From Casuarina equisetifolia (lineage: Eukaryota; Streptophyta; Magnoliopsida; Fagales; Casuarinaceae), in contig CM052357.1 of NCBI GenBank assembly GCA_028551475.1, positions 11,703,931-11,767,930 on the forward strand: a stretch of 64,000 nt of DNA. The letters are read 5' to 3'. Below are positions 9,380 through 22,700 of this stretch, piece after piece (position 1 is the stretch's first letter; every line of letters starts with the position of its first letter). Position numbers and translations under genes: made by a program. The notes beneath the pieces are model-generated. The model had not been told where the DNA came from, made no database searches, and saw only the letters and a list, made by a program, of their open reading frames with translations.

Positions 9380-12215
9380 ATGGCTGGCTTGCATGTGTCT
9401 GACCCGGTGTCCCCAGCTGTTTTCATTTTTGGAGACTCGACTCTTGACATTGGGACAAACAATTTCATACCAGAGAGTACGGCCAAGGCCAATTTGCCTC
9501 GTCACGGTGTCGATTATCGAGGTCCATTCCTTACTTGGTTATAAAACACTGGTGATTTTATCAGTAAGAGACTATAAGCACCCACAATCTGTTAGGATTG
9601 GTGGAACAATTAGGTTAAAGGGTATGATTGTCATTACAATTAGGAGTTTCTATATAATTGTGAAACTAAAAAATATTTTCTAGATGTAGTGGATTTCCTA
9701 ATAGTATTGAATTAGAATTTTTATCCTTATGTGAAAGTAGGTTTTACTAGTAGTATTCAATTAAGATTCTTTTAGGGTTTCTCTATAAATAGGAGAAGTA
9801 TAGAAAAACCTAGTGGGCGAGTTGAGAGAGTCTCCATGAGAGGCTAATTGTTGGAGAGGGCCCCTCTCATGGACTCTAGTTAATGGGAGAATCCATGAGA
9901 TACTTATTTGAAGAGAGGAAATGTATGAGAAAATCTAATGAGAAAAGATTACATGGGACGTAGGACATTATGATGTTCCGAACCTCTTAAATCTATTGTG
10001 TTTAGATGTGTGCGTTCTTATATTTGTGTGTTTAATCTCATTGTGAATGATGCGACTTGGTTGAATTCTTCCAACACAATTCTCGTGGCAAGTTTGGATA
10101 CCATTTATACTTTGTAACGCAGAAACGTAGGTACCTTATTGTTGAGAAAACAGAACAAGAATAAGCCGCACAAATGCCAAGAATCAAACACCAAAGAAAT
10201 ACATAAGATTTTAAGATAGTTTTGACAGAAAACATTACCGGTAGCAACACTTGTAAGCAACTTCTTTGCCTTTCACACCCACATCAACAGAATTTTTTCT
10301 ATACCTCTTTTGTTCTCTATATCTTACAATTGTTACTCAATTATAAATCAGTCAAGTGGATGAACTTAAGGGAGAGCCCACCATCTTTCCTCCACATTAT
10401 TTTCAACAATATGCATTATCTCAAGAGCATCGAAAATTTCAAGGGCGTTAACTTCGTTTCGGGAGGTGCTGGAATTCTTGACAATACTGGAAAAGCTCGA
10501 TTTATGAGCTTCCTCTTTCTTCATCTTTAGAGATTCAAAAAACTCATCACCTACACTAGGGTTATATTAATAGTATAAATGTTCACTCTCGTATAGTTAA
10601 GGTATAAAAGTGCACGCATTGTTAAACGGGAGAGTATTTCTTTACTTTATGAATTGTCTTTTAAGGTAAAAATGAGTTTTTGAATATAATGTTTAAAGCC
10701 TAATTTTTTCTTAGTATCCTATAGATATAAGTCAGTCTAAGGCTTACATAGAAAATATTGCTATTAGATTTTCAAAATTCATCCAAATACTATAAAATTT
10801 TAAACTCACACTTTAAAGGTTTAACTGCATATATCTAGTTAAATATGGATAGATCCCTTTTCATAAGTTGACTTTTAAGATAAAATGAGCTTTGTAGTAG
10901 GTAACTTTCTCCTTTTTTTTTTCCATTTTAGATCATAGATTTTCTATCTTTTATTATTTTTGAATGAAATCGTGCAACCACTACTTTGTTTAACAACTTA
11001 GGGTTTCACTTGAAATTGTGAAATCAACCAATGGTGGATAACTTTAGAGTTAATCTAGTTAATGGCTCTCAAGAATCTCTCACTGCATACATGAGTTTTA
11101 TATTTAGAAGGAAGTGTATGCAAGTCAAAAGAATCGGGAAACAATATATGTGGTGCTATATTCTAATTGGCTAATTTAGGAGAGGGAAATTTCTATGAAA
11201 TTTTTTACATAGATTTGAGGATACTCCTTAATCCAAGATGAATCCTTTTATTTTAATCTTTTAGAGTTTCTACATAACTAAGATCAAAATAAATTGCTTT
11301 AAGCACTTCTAATCCAAGTATATGAAAAATAGGAATTTTTAGACAATTAGAGAAGCTCATATTCCTTCTTAATATATGACAATTATTAATTTTTAACATA
11401 TACAATAATCATATGTTACATACAACTCAAATACATTAATATAACTTGTTGATTATCTATAAACTCTTTGCATTATTCTAGGATTACAAGTTTAAATTTC
11501 TTACTAACTCTCTTTTCCCAATCAAGTTCTGCCTTCAAAATAATATCATGGTCTTAGCAGATCCATGCGGCACCTAGGTCTCACAAATTGGTTAGTCCCC
11601 GAACAACTTGTTGGGACTTGGCAATTTAAATGTGCATACAAGCAACATATCTGAATATACTTCTCTATCTGTTACGTGTTGCAGTATAGAACAAGGTAGT
11701 TCCCGTGGGTGTACAAATCCAACAATTCGCCACCGTTAAAAGCAATCTTTCAGAGGCATTAGGTGCGGATGCCGACACCAAGCTTCACAAGTCGTTTTTT
11801 CTCATCAACATCGGAACCAACGACATTTTCGACTACTTCCACAGGAACAATACTCAAAGCTGTGATGAAGACTTTTGTGACTTCTTAAGTGGATAATTAC
11901 AGCACCCATTTGAAGGTATGTGTTGTTCTCTGTCTTCTTCCTCTTAAGTGATTAAATTTTTTTGTCTCATCACTTGTTTTACCTATCTTTTTGCCAAGAC
12001 AGAACCTTTTGGACCAAGGAGCAGCAAAATTAGGCACAGTTAGTGTACCGCCAGTTGGCTGCTGCCCGTCCCAACGTTCCTTGAATGACAGTGGTGAATG
12101 TATAGAGGCGTTGAATGTTTGTGCTCAAGTGTTCTACATGGAATTGGCGGGCCTCCTGCAAAATTTAAGCTCAGAGTATCCAGCAATGAAGTACTCACTT
12201 GCAAATGTATTTGAC
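9380..12215 (+). pseudogene. GDSL esterase/lipase copy C, multiply broken
   Basis: Homologous to copy B, exon and intron alike. Exon 1 (about 9380-9564) starts at the internal 'MAGLHVSDPVSPAVFIFGD' because the 5' leader and first signal-peptide codons are deleted relative to copy B; a second deletion removes the 'TGRFSNG' region and shifts the frame. Exon 2 (about 10352-10501) keeps 'SGGAGILDNTGKARF', but the donor GT has become AT. Exon 3 (about 11690-11915) keeps 'IGTNDIFDYF' and the CAA codon lost in copy B, but an extra A near 11892 shifts the frame to an immediate TAA. Exon 4 starts at 12003 and is cut off at about 12215 by a SINE-like insert; exon 5 was not found. Intron 1 holds a 487 bp solo LTR (9590-10076). 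Clear pseudogene. Confidence 0.9.
9590..10076 (-). mobile_element. Solo LTR of the same family as the 52.4-54.6 kb element
   Basis: It begins TGTTAGGATTGG and ends TTCTTCCAACA on the plus strand. It matches the reverse complement of both LTRs of the element at 52397-54614 along its whole length. Flanking 5 bp are caatc (9585-9589) and caatt (10077-10081), a target-site duplication with one mismatch. No internal retrotransposon sequence adjoins it, so it is a solo LTR left by LTR-LTR recombination. It interrupts intron 1 of GDSL copy C exactly where copy B reads 'cccataatcctcatgg'. Strand is given to match the call for the full element, whose PBS and PPT place it on the minus strand; this LTR copy lies in the opposite orientation to those. 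Confidence 0.88.
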
Positions 12216-12310
12216 AAAGGAGGAGGAAGGGGAGGGGATTGAAATCCCTAACCGAGTGGACTCCCTGGTTAGAGGTTTGACCCACTTACCATTGGGCTAA
12301 GGGAGTCCCC
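12216..12310 (-). mobile_element. tRNA-derived SINE-like insert
   Basis: Read on the minus strand it starts GGGGACTCCCTTAGCCCAAT. It carries an A-box-like TAGCCCAATGG (plus 12289-12299) and a B-box-like GATTTCAATCC (within plus 12235-12248), spaced as in a tRNA, then a CT-rich tail (CCTTCCTCCTCCTTTG). It truncates exon 4 of GDSL copy C, and possible exon remnants continue after 12311. No clear target-site duplication was found. It is not a functional tRNA: the arms do not fold into a normal cloverleaf with a proper acceptor stem. Plant SINEs have this tRNA-head design, but the family is not identified. Confidence 0.5.
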
Positions 12311-13729
12311 ACCTTTGCCATTTAATTATCTGTCAGTCAATTGATATATTTATTACATCATGGATTATTAAGTTAAGAAAGATATATAATTAATTTACTG
12401 ACAAGCCAATGAAATTATAGATAGACATTAAGAAATTGTAAAACCCAATTCACCCCTTTCTCCGGCTATTTAAAACCCACTTATTGTTTATAAGTGGGAA
12501 GAATGAAAATAATATACAAAAATGAAGAAAAATATATATGCATAAAAGTAGCATGCACTTGGAATCTTTGAATGATGATTTGTCATTTAGATTATGTTAA
12601 AAATAAATCAAATTTAATCATTAGGGATATTCATGATGTCAATTTAATTCTTAATTTTCTAATTTGATAATCATCTCTTTATGTTTATCCTAGTTCCAGG
12701 TATATTCCTTAATCAATCTATCATTTACTTTGTTAATAGCATTTTAAAAATCATAGAATTGAGTTAGTAATATGCATTTAACCCATCATATGTTAGTCAT
12801 ATATTCTATATGATACATTTAACTTAACTTATAAACTTATGTTGTATAAAAATTATAAGAATAACAAAATAGCACAAGAATCATCCTTGATTATGTAAAG
12901 TTACTTCTCCATAAATGAAAATAGTTTGAAGGCTAATCAATCCTTTGTGAATGAAAAACTATTCTTTTCATACTTGTAAGAGATTGTCATCTTTAAGAGA
13001 AACATTCCATGTGAGCCATCACATATTTGTAGTTATATTTCGTGTTGTGCATATGTTAATTCCCAAAATTTTAAATTTTTTACTCAATTTGCAATTTGAT
13101 GTAAATTGTGATATGCAATTTACAATTAATATATGATGTTCTAGATGCAAGTCATATAATAGTAGAATAAGTGGTTTGATATAATACATTATTATTTATT
13201 GAACAATTGAAATCGAAAACCTAATAACTAAGTTTAACTTCTAAAATAAACCTAAAATTGAAGTTTTATCTTTTTCCAATTGCTAATGATCTTATCATCC
13301 TGTTACTTTCATAAGTTGCACATAAATTACCAATTCCTTTATAATATAGGTCTTCATTTTTTTGCATTTCATCTAATTTTGTGATGGAAACTATAGTTTC
13401 TAACTTCATAAAGGTAAGATTTAAGTTTATAATTATGTTAGATTTTAGATATTATCAAAATTTTTCATCAAAAAACTAACATAAATAATACTAAAAATTT
13501 CTATGTATTCTCCATAAGAATAAAAACGAAACGAGAGAGAACGAAAGTAATAGTGGCTTAATCATACCTTGTCATATTATTAACCAAAATATAGGTGGAT
13601 CGGAACCCGACCCGACCTATTTGGGTAAACGTAGCTCCAGCCACTGCTTACGCGGTGCTTTATGAAAGCATCTAAAACCCCTTTTTTCCCTCGCACGCAG
13701 AGGAGGGGAGCTTAGTAGTACTAGTAGAC
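12311..13729. other. AT-rich spacer and NUP93 5' flank
   Basis: No gene recognised. The GDSL copy C exon 5 that would be expected here is absent. The last 130 bp before the NUP93 start is much more GC-rich (for example 'cggaacccgacccgacc' near 13600), consistent with a promoter and leader, but no specific element can be assigned. Confidence 0.5.
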
Positions 13730-16700
13730 ATGGCGAGCGAGCAAGGGTTCAGTGGCTGGACCGATCTGCTCCATTCCTCCACGAAGCTTCTCGAGCAAGG
13801 CGGTCCTTCCGCTCAGTTTCCTCCTCTTCAGGTTCCAGCTCCTCTCTTCTCCTGTTTTCTGTTTGGTTCCCTAGAAAAATGTAGGCAAACTGAAAAAAGA
13901 ATTGGTGATTTCATGACGTGTCGGGTTTGTTTTTCTTTGGTTGCTCTTTTTGCTGTCATAGAAAATGTAGAAACAGAAACGAAACCGATACAAAACGATT
14001 TAGAAAGGCTGTGATCCTCTGAGCGTAATGTTGCGAGTCAGGTTCATCTCAGACCCATCTTGCGGCGTTTGTTTGCTAATAAATGTACCAGGGGAAACGA
14101 AGTTGAATTAGTTGTTGTTGCGATTGTTCGTGACCTGCAAATAGAAAAGAGGGGTGTTCAGTGGAGCAGAATTTATTCTTTGTCTAGTCAAGTTGAGTCG
14201 ATTACGTCTCAGAAATGAATCATTGCTGGACTGAAATCCATTTTTGTTCTTGTTTTGATTGTTCGAGAATCTGCCAGCAACCAGGCAAAATGATACTAGA
14301 AATCTTCTGTTGACGCCCATGATAGTGGGTCAAACCCAATAAAACCGAATTTTACTTCGGGTTTTACATTTATTTGAAATCCCCCCATGCAAAAAGAGAT
14401 AATATGATCCAAACCAGGGCAAATATGTGCATAGCAGTCAAGGAGTTCAAGAACTGTAGTCTATCTCACCAAGCTTAAGGTTCCTTTTTCTGCACATGGA
14501 ACTTGTTAGTATTGTAGAGAAAGAAAGATTAGTACGTATTTGAAAAAGTAACTGGGGATTCGTTCCTGAAATTTTTCCTTTTTTGGGTATTCGTAGAAAA
14601 GATAAATGGTAGATGAATGAAACTGGCATTTGGTTCGTGTTGATATGCACACCTCTTTTTTATTTTTTCTTTCTAACTTGTCTCCTAATTGATTCTTGCA
14701 TCTGTTTCAGAGAAACTTGGATCAGTTGGAAGCATTATCTAAGAAGCTCAAAGCAAAAACCTTGAGAGCTGAGGCTCCCTCTCAATCTATTGCTGCCACA
14801 AGGTATAAGCGTGATCCTTGTTATGGACTCGTATATGTGATTCTCACTTGAATTATCGCTTCAATTTAGAATTCTCATATTTACAGGCTACTTGCACGCG
14901 AGGGAATAAATGCAGAGCAACTTGCGCGGGATCTGAAGTCTTTTGAGCTGAAGGTGAAATATTTATTTGCATTCTACTTAATGGGTATAATTTAGTCTTA
15001 TTGGCTGTATAATGGTAATTACATGTGGATTAGTCTTGAGTGGCCTTAGGTGTGAACTTTTCTCTAGTCTTTTCCTGCTTTGACCTTTGGTATACATTGA
15101 ATGAAATGGATAAATTTTATAGAAAGGAAAACTAGAAGGTAAAAGTATGTAAGAGAGAATGATTGAGAAAAGATATCTTCTATCAAGTTGAATACAATCA
15201 AATTCTTAGATTTCTTATCATATTAGGGGTACACGATTTGTTGCACAAGGCAAGATTTATGCAGATCCCACATTCTAGAATGCAAGCTGCCTTAGTGCAT
15301 GGACTTTATCTACTCAATGCATGAATTTCACTCTCCTGCTGGGGGATTGGACAATTTTAGTGTGGTTTAGGGTTAATCATATTAATATTGAGGTACCAAT
15401 TAGGGAAGTAATTCCACCGAGTGCAATTCACTGGGTCAAGTCCCATCAATAACTTATCTCTATTTTCTTTGTAAGCCATGCCTCTAAATTCAACTCAGCT
15501 CTGGATATCACTAGTTTCATTATGAGGAGTTAAGAGGTTAAAATGGTGTGCGATTTACACAGATAAGTATCCGAGGGAGAAAACGTACTGCAGATAACTG
15601 AATTAAAAGAAACATTTTCTTGGCGGACTGTTTCCATGTTTAGGTGTGGTGGCTTCCGTTGGAGATTTTTGGGATTCAATTGGAAATGCCTTAGAAAGTA
15701 GTTAAGATGTACTTGGAATGGTTTCCTTGAAAAGCATAGTACTTCTATCTGGAAGATGCCTTCCCTTTGCCTTATTTGATTGCATGGGGAGAGAGAGAGA
15801 GAGGGGGAAGAACAGCATCTTTAATGTTGTTGTCTGTTCTTGAGTTAAAAATGTTAATTTCAATGGGTACTGTATGAGTGTCCATTGGTTGTGCTGTGTC
15901 CTATCCCTTCCATTGCGTACTTTGTTGATGATTTGTATTTTAGCTTGTAATTCCTGAGAGAGATGTTATGTATACTGAATGTACAATATTACTTATCAGG
16001 ATTGTAATCCATGGTACCATTTTGTATTTTGTTTGGTCATGCTTTTAATTTGACTTCTACCAAAGTAGTTGTTACTTGCAGGTTACTTTTGCTTTCACTT
16101 TAATGGTTATATTTTGCCTAGTATAAATGGTCTATTTGCAATCTTTGAATGATTATTATGAATGTGGTGATATCTCTTTACTCATTACTTTGTTATCTTC
16201 TATTTCTATGCGAAGACAACATTCGAGGATGTTTTCCTGCTGAGGCAACAAGTGTCGAAGAGTATTTGCAGCAGGTAGTGTTCTTTCTTCATACTTGTTG
16301 ACTACAAATCTGACTGATATTTTTCTACCTTCAGGTTTGCTTTGAAGATAATTTGATTTGTTTATTTGCATCAAAATGCATCGCATGGCCTGATATATAT
16401 ATTGATCTGATGTTACTTCTTTGAAAATTATGATGGCATTAGGGGATGGAAACTTAATAGTTATTCTGTAAAGTTTTTGTATGAATTGTATGAAATGCAT
16501 ACGACTCGTAAAACTATTCATATTTTTGGTGCTTGTACATTCTTTTGCATTCTTACTTTGGTGCTAATAAACCAGAATTACTGGTGCTATAGATGGATGA
16601 TTTTGCGGATGGCTATTTTCTCCACGGATATGATTAATTGGCTGTCATTACTGACAACTACTGCAATTCTAAAAGTTAATGCTTGGCAGCAGGCTTGCTT

Positions 16701-19700
16701 GTTTTTGCCTGTTAAATCATAATTATCTGGATAATCTACAGACTGTTTACTCTATGACATGGCTGAAGACCAATCAAAACTATAAATCTATTTTGTTATA
16801 GTTCTAGCCTTAGAATCTTGATTATCTGCTGCTTGACCAATAAGTGAAAGGAAGATTGATACTGGTTTGTTTTGGGGATATTTTGTTCTGTTTTATAAAA
16901 GTTCTTCATGTTTCTTGACATTTCAGTCTAGTTCATATAATTAAACTCTTATATTTCTCTGCATTTATGAAAGTTTGTTAAGTATGATGATCCTATGCAT
17001 AGATAGTAGGTTACCACTTAATTGTTGGTCAAAGGAGAGGGGCCTCCTTCGTCTTTCACACACTAAGTCTCCTTTGTTACTGGCTCTTGCTCTTTCGCTG
17101 TTGTTACCCATAGTTTCTTTCATTGCTTTGATAATGGAGTTCAATATGGCTATGAAGAAGGGTTAGCCCCCCCAACTTATACTTCCATTTTTTGAGGATT
17201 CCTAACAAAATTGTTTTCCTGGGAAATTTTAGAACTTTGTGCTAAACTAACTTAGATAAAATAAGCTGTCAACATTTTTCAGCTAAGTTCTTAAGTGCAA
17301 AATTTGCATTTGAAAATGGTACGAAATTGGAATTTGTTGTAATTTTTAGGAATCTGGTTGTTCAAGTCATAAGCAAATGCCTTGTCATTTGAGCAAAGGC
17401 TGCCATCTGCTTTAGGATGTGTTATTGTTAATCAGCGCTGTCAATATGCATGTTTGGTTAATGTCCCCAGGGTTATATGGACTTGTACAGAGTTAGCACT
17501 ATTTGGGCTTGCAGATTGTGGCGCTGGGACACTGTTATTCTGAATGACTTTTTTCTTGGTCATCATTATGTGTTCAGGCAATTTTACAAGATCATAGATG
17601 CATCTATTTTCTAAGGCCTCATACAGCTTATTATTTTGAACAGTAAAGGAGTCCGGAAAGATTTATTTGGATATTGAGGAATGGTTGATTCTCTATCTGC
17701 ACTTTCTTTTTCAATCTATTGTAATTACTTTCTTTAGATCTGTAATTTGAAGTTTGATGCCTCTTTCTTTAGATCTAGGTAATGTAATCGAATTGGGTAT
17801 CTTATGGAAGTGTTGTTTCACCTCTCTGGCTACCTGTGAATTAAGAGTTAGAACTCTTATGGCCAAACTACTGACTCTTTCTCCCGATTGAACCTCCTGC
17901 CTCTCCTGCATCTCAACACAATCATAAAGTTAGATTGTATTGTGGCAGTACAGCTTCCTCATCCTAGCCAATGTTATTGTTCTTTGATTCCATGACTGCT
18001 TTTCTTTTAAGTGGCTAACAGAGTATTCGGCCATTTTCCATGAGCACTTTCGCCTCTCATCTTTGAGAGTGCCCGACATTGTTATCTTAAAAATGGGGCA
18101 TATGATATTTTCTTCTCAGGTTCATGAGATGGCAATGGTGTCAGCTATTCAGGAAGCTCAGAAGGATAACCTCAGAAGCTTTAATGATTACATGATGAAA
18201 GTTTTGCAGGTTCCAACTCATTTTACCCTGCACCATTTTTTGGTTTTGTTTCTTGATTTTTGGTCATTATACAATTACAAATGCACATGCACGCAAACAT
18301 ACTTCTACAGGTTTTCTTGCATCTGCTGTTAGTTTTCAAGGCCTTTTGTTTTGCTTGGGTATATGACTGCATGCATGATTTTGTTCATCACAGGGAGATT
18401 GGCAAAAGGAAAAATGTGATTTTCTACAGAGTTTAAGTCGAATTTCAACATTACCCAAGACAAATATGATTGAGAGCCATACTGGCAGTACTTATCCTGG
18501 TCAAACAGTGTCCATTGCATCTAGCTCTCAAGTTTCACCGGGCCCATCTAGCATGGATCTGGTGCCTCTTGCTAACAAGCCTATCCTCGAGAAAAAGGCA
18601 TCCGTTTATGCTGAAGTTGTGAAGAATCTGAATAATGCAAGGGAGCGTGGCTTACCATTTAAGGTAAGGATGTTTTTTGCCTTTGAAGTTACTGATGCAT
18701 CAGGTTGAAAGGTACCTGGACTTGAATGGCATATTTGCAATTTGACATGATATGTTGTCACCTTATCACTTATTAGAAGTCCAGTTTGTTGCATATCTAT
18801 ACTTTCAGATGCATCACACTGTTCAGTATATTGCATTTCACTGCTGCTGTCCTTTCAATCTCAGGTTTTCCTAATTTGAAGTTGGCGATTAGTGTGTGTT
18901 TGTTAGGCTCTCACTTTAGGGAATAGGTTCTTCTAACTCAAAATTTTCCTTTGTTGTATATATTATGTTTTCTATACTTGTGAGATATTTACTGTTTATT
19001 TATTTGTTTATTTTTTCTGTTAGCCCGCTACAGCTTTCAAGGGTGCTTACGAGAGTTTGAGGGTTGAGGGTTCTAGTGGAAAATCAGTTAACATGCAGAA
19101 GATTTGGATCCTAATGCAGGTGGACCTCTAACATTGTGCTTAGTTTGACTGATTTATCCTATGAGTTTGTTGTACCTAAGTGATGTTTTCTTTTTAATGC
19201 AAGTAGTTACTTATTTTTATCACTTTGACAGATGGTCATGGGTGAGGATTCAACTGTTCAACACGCTGTATCAAAAAAGATGTCACTAATCATTGGAGCA
19301 AGGCACCATCTGGAATGGGGGCATGAGAAATATGTCATGGATACGATACAAAGTCATCCTGCACAGGTAATTTTCAGGCTAAATTTTATTGAATGCTTAT
19401 GTATCTTGTTATTATCTTTTATTTTTAAAAGCTTCTTTTTTGTCAGTTTAGTTGTTAATCTATAGTTGTGCTTGCATCTGAACTTTACGTCAGATAATGG
19501 TTATAAAGCTTATTCAAATCCCCATCCCACACAAACACCCCCCTCCTTCCTCTTCTCTCTTCCCGTAAACAACACCACCCAACAACTCTACTACAGACAC
19601 GCACACAGATACAAAAAAAAAAAAAAAAGATTTGTAAAACATAATGTATTGAACACTTGGGAAATGGTTGTCACAAATCTTTCATTCACATTGGTTTTTC

Positions 19701-22700
19701 AGTGCTTCTGTTTTTTCTGATGTTTTGTGATCTCATATAGGCTGCTCTTGGTGGGGCTGTTGGAAACTTGCAAAGAATTCGTGCCTTTCTTCGGGTTTGT
19801 TGGCATATTTCTTTTGAAATTTCAGGAATCACACATAGATGCATTATGTCATCCTGTGAGAAAATTGATTCTGTATTAATCTTATTTGTTATTTGTGCAG
19901 ATTCGTTTAAGGGATTATGGAGTTCTGGATTTTGATGCTGGTGATGCTCGTAGACAACCTCCTGTTGATACCACTTGGCAGCAGGTCTTGTATACTTAAT
20001 ATCTTATTTCATAATGTAGCTTACACTTAGTTCTCTGGGAAATTTTTTGCTCTGAAACAGTTGATTGATTTATAAGGCACTAAACATACTCTTGTTCATT
20101 TTTAGTATAGAATATTTTTTTCCCTATGTTTGAATAACTTTTCTTTTACTAAATCCTACCCTTTATGTGTGCAGATATACTTTTGCTTGAGAACTGGATA
20201 CTATGATGAAGCTAGAAATGTTGCTCTGTCTTCCCGGTCTTCACACCAATTTGCTCCCCTGGTATGGCCTATTAACTGGTTATTTATAAGACTTTATTTA
20301 AGGGTAATGCACCTATGCCAATGTGGTTGAATGCAATTCTGTTGACATCTCTTTGGTATTAAGGTGTAATGAAACCTCCCATCTGTCCTGTTTTGATAGA
20401 ATATTTGGTTCTCTTTTTGTTAGAAATTATTGATGGAAAATATTAAGATGAGATGCTAGTAACCCAACACTCTCCACGTTTCTCTCTTTAATAATATGCC
20501 CTTTGGTATTGAATAATTTTTGTTCATGATTAAAACTGGAAGCAGATAGAATTAGTTGATTCGAGCTAGGGATATACCACTAGGCTTATAAGTAGAAAAA
20601 TTGGAAAGTTGAAGGAGTATCAATAGAAAAAGCATCAAAGCATGGTTGTCTTGGTAAATCACAATAAATTCATTTGGCCTTAGTTTTCTTCCTTCCATTT
20701 TGACAGCTTTCAGAGTGGGTCAATACTGGAGGGATGGTGCCAGCTGAGACTGCACTTGCTGCATCAGAAGAGTGTGAGAAAATGTTAAGGATGGGTGACC
20801 GGGTGGGACGGGCTGCATATGACAAGAAAAAGCTGTTGCTGTATGCTATCATATCTGGTTCTCGCAGGCAAATTGACCGCCTGCTTAGAGATCTGCCAAA
20901 TCTGTTCAATACTATAGAGGATTTCTTATGGTTTAAACTGTCTGCAGTACGAGACTATCCAAGTGGAGTCTCATCCGTTATTCTGGATGAGGGGTTGGTA
21001 CCATACAGTTTGGATGATTTGCAGGTCTACCTGAACAAATTTGATCCATCATATTATACTAAAAATGGAAAGGATCCTCTGGTATATCCTTATGTTTTGC
21101 TTTTAAGCATTCAGTTGCTACCAGCTGTCTTATACTTATCTAAGGAAACAGGCAATGAAGGATACAACATAGATGCTGCCCACATGTCAATTGTGTTAGC
21201 AGACCATGGGGTGCTTTCGCAAGGTGATGGTGCTGGGCAAAAATTGGGAGTGATGGATGCATATGCTGAGGCAGCTAGCATAATTAGGCAGTATGGATCC
21301 TTGTACTTACGTCATGGTGATCTATCAATGGCATTAGAATATTACGTACAAGCTGCTGCTGCAGTGGGTGGTGGGCAACTTTCATGGACAGGAAGAGGTA
21401 ATGTGGATCAGCAAAGGCAGAGAAGCTTGATGTTGAAGCAACTTCTTATGGAGCTGTTGTTACGGGATGGTGGCATCTATCTTTTACTTGGTTCAAGAGG
21501 TACCGGAGAAGAAGGTCAATTGGGAAGGTTTTTGACTGATGTGCAAGCAAGACATCAATTTCTGCTTGAAGCTGCTCGCCAATGTCAGGAAGCAGGGCTT
21601 TATGACAAGGTAGTCTTAATTTTTTGCCTTATTCAATTTTTTTGTACCTGTTGTTTTCTATGAAGAAACAATGACTCCCTTATATTCCCATTCCCCTTGG
21701 TACTAATGATTTTCAGGTAGCCAAATGATCTTAATTTTGTATCATATACATGCTTACTAGATACAAGAGAGAGTCTTTATGATTGTTTTGACCTTCTACT
21801 CTCAAATCTTGGAGGTGTGCCATATTTCTGCTAGTACCTTTTGGTGGGTGGAAATACTTGATGGTTTAACTATTCTTCAGACTACTAGGTGAACAACATT
21901 TTCTTGTCAATATGAACTTTTCATATTGGTTAGAAATCATAATTGTTGTTACCATATATACATCTTTCATGCTTGTTTTTGTCTCAAATATCTTTATTTT
22001 CCTTTGCTGTTTTCTCCTTAATTTAACTTTGGGATGCTTCTACCATCTTAAACTGCCAATGTGTCTCTCTTTAACATCACTGCTTCAACTACTTATTTCA
22101 TCTTTCACTGTTTTATGTAACCATTTGTTTTGGTCTTTGCATTGTTGTTTCATTTTGATGGAAATACAGTCCATAGAAATTCAGAAGAGAGTTGGGGCAT
22201 TTTCAGTGGCACTGGATACCATCAATAAGTGTCTTGCGGAAGCAATATGTGCCCTCTCACATGGTAGATTAGATGGGGAGAGTCGGACTGCGGGATTAAT
22301 TCATTCTGGCAATGAGATACTGGAGACATACAGATATCATCCTGAAGTCAGGTTATTTCAATACTTCACACGTTAATATGTTCTTCTGGGTGCTTGTAGC
22401 TAGTACTGGCCAATGTTATTCTTGTATTTTTGTTATGCAATTTCATTGGTAGACCTAAGGAAGAAGTTTTCAACTCAGACGAACCTTGGGAGATGTTGCA
22501 GGCTTTAATTTAAGAGCTCATATTCTGGAGTGGATTTGAAGTTTAACAGTTTTAGGATTATCAAACGATTTTGAATTGTTATACTATAGTCTTTAATACA
22601 TCCAGGTTAAATTTATTGAGCAAACGAATGAAGAACTTCATTTGACCCGAACTAAATTAGGCTAATACTTAGTTGAGTTGACTTTGGAGGCCAAAGCTGA

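Noticed and set aside
12216..12310. Functional tRNA gene on the minus strand
   Set aside because: A- and B-box-like motifs exist, but there is no proper acceptor stem or anticodon arm, and it interrupts an exon like a SINE.
14338..14368. Hairpin (AAAACCGAA / TTCGGGTTTT) in NUP93 intron 1 as a regulatory RNA element
   Set aside because: Short, with a one-base bulge, and no supporting context; such hairpins are expected by chance in introns.
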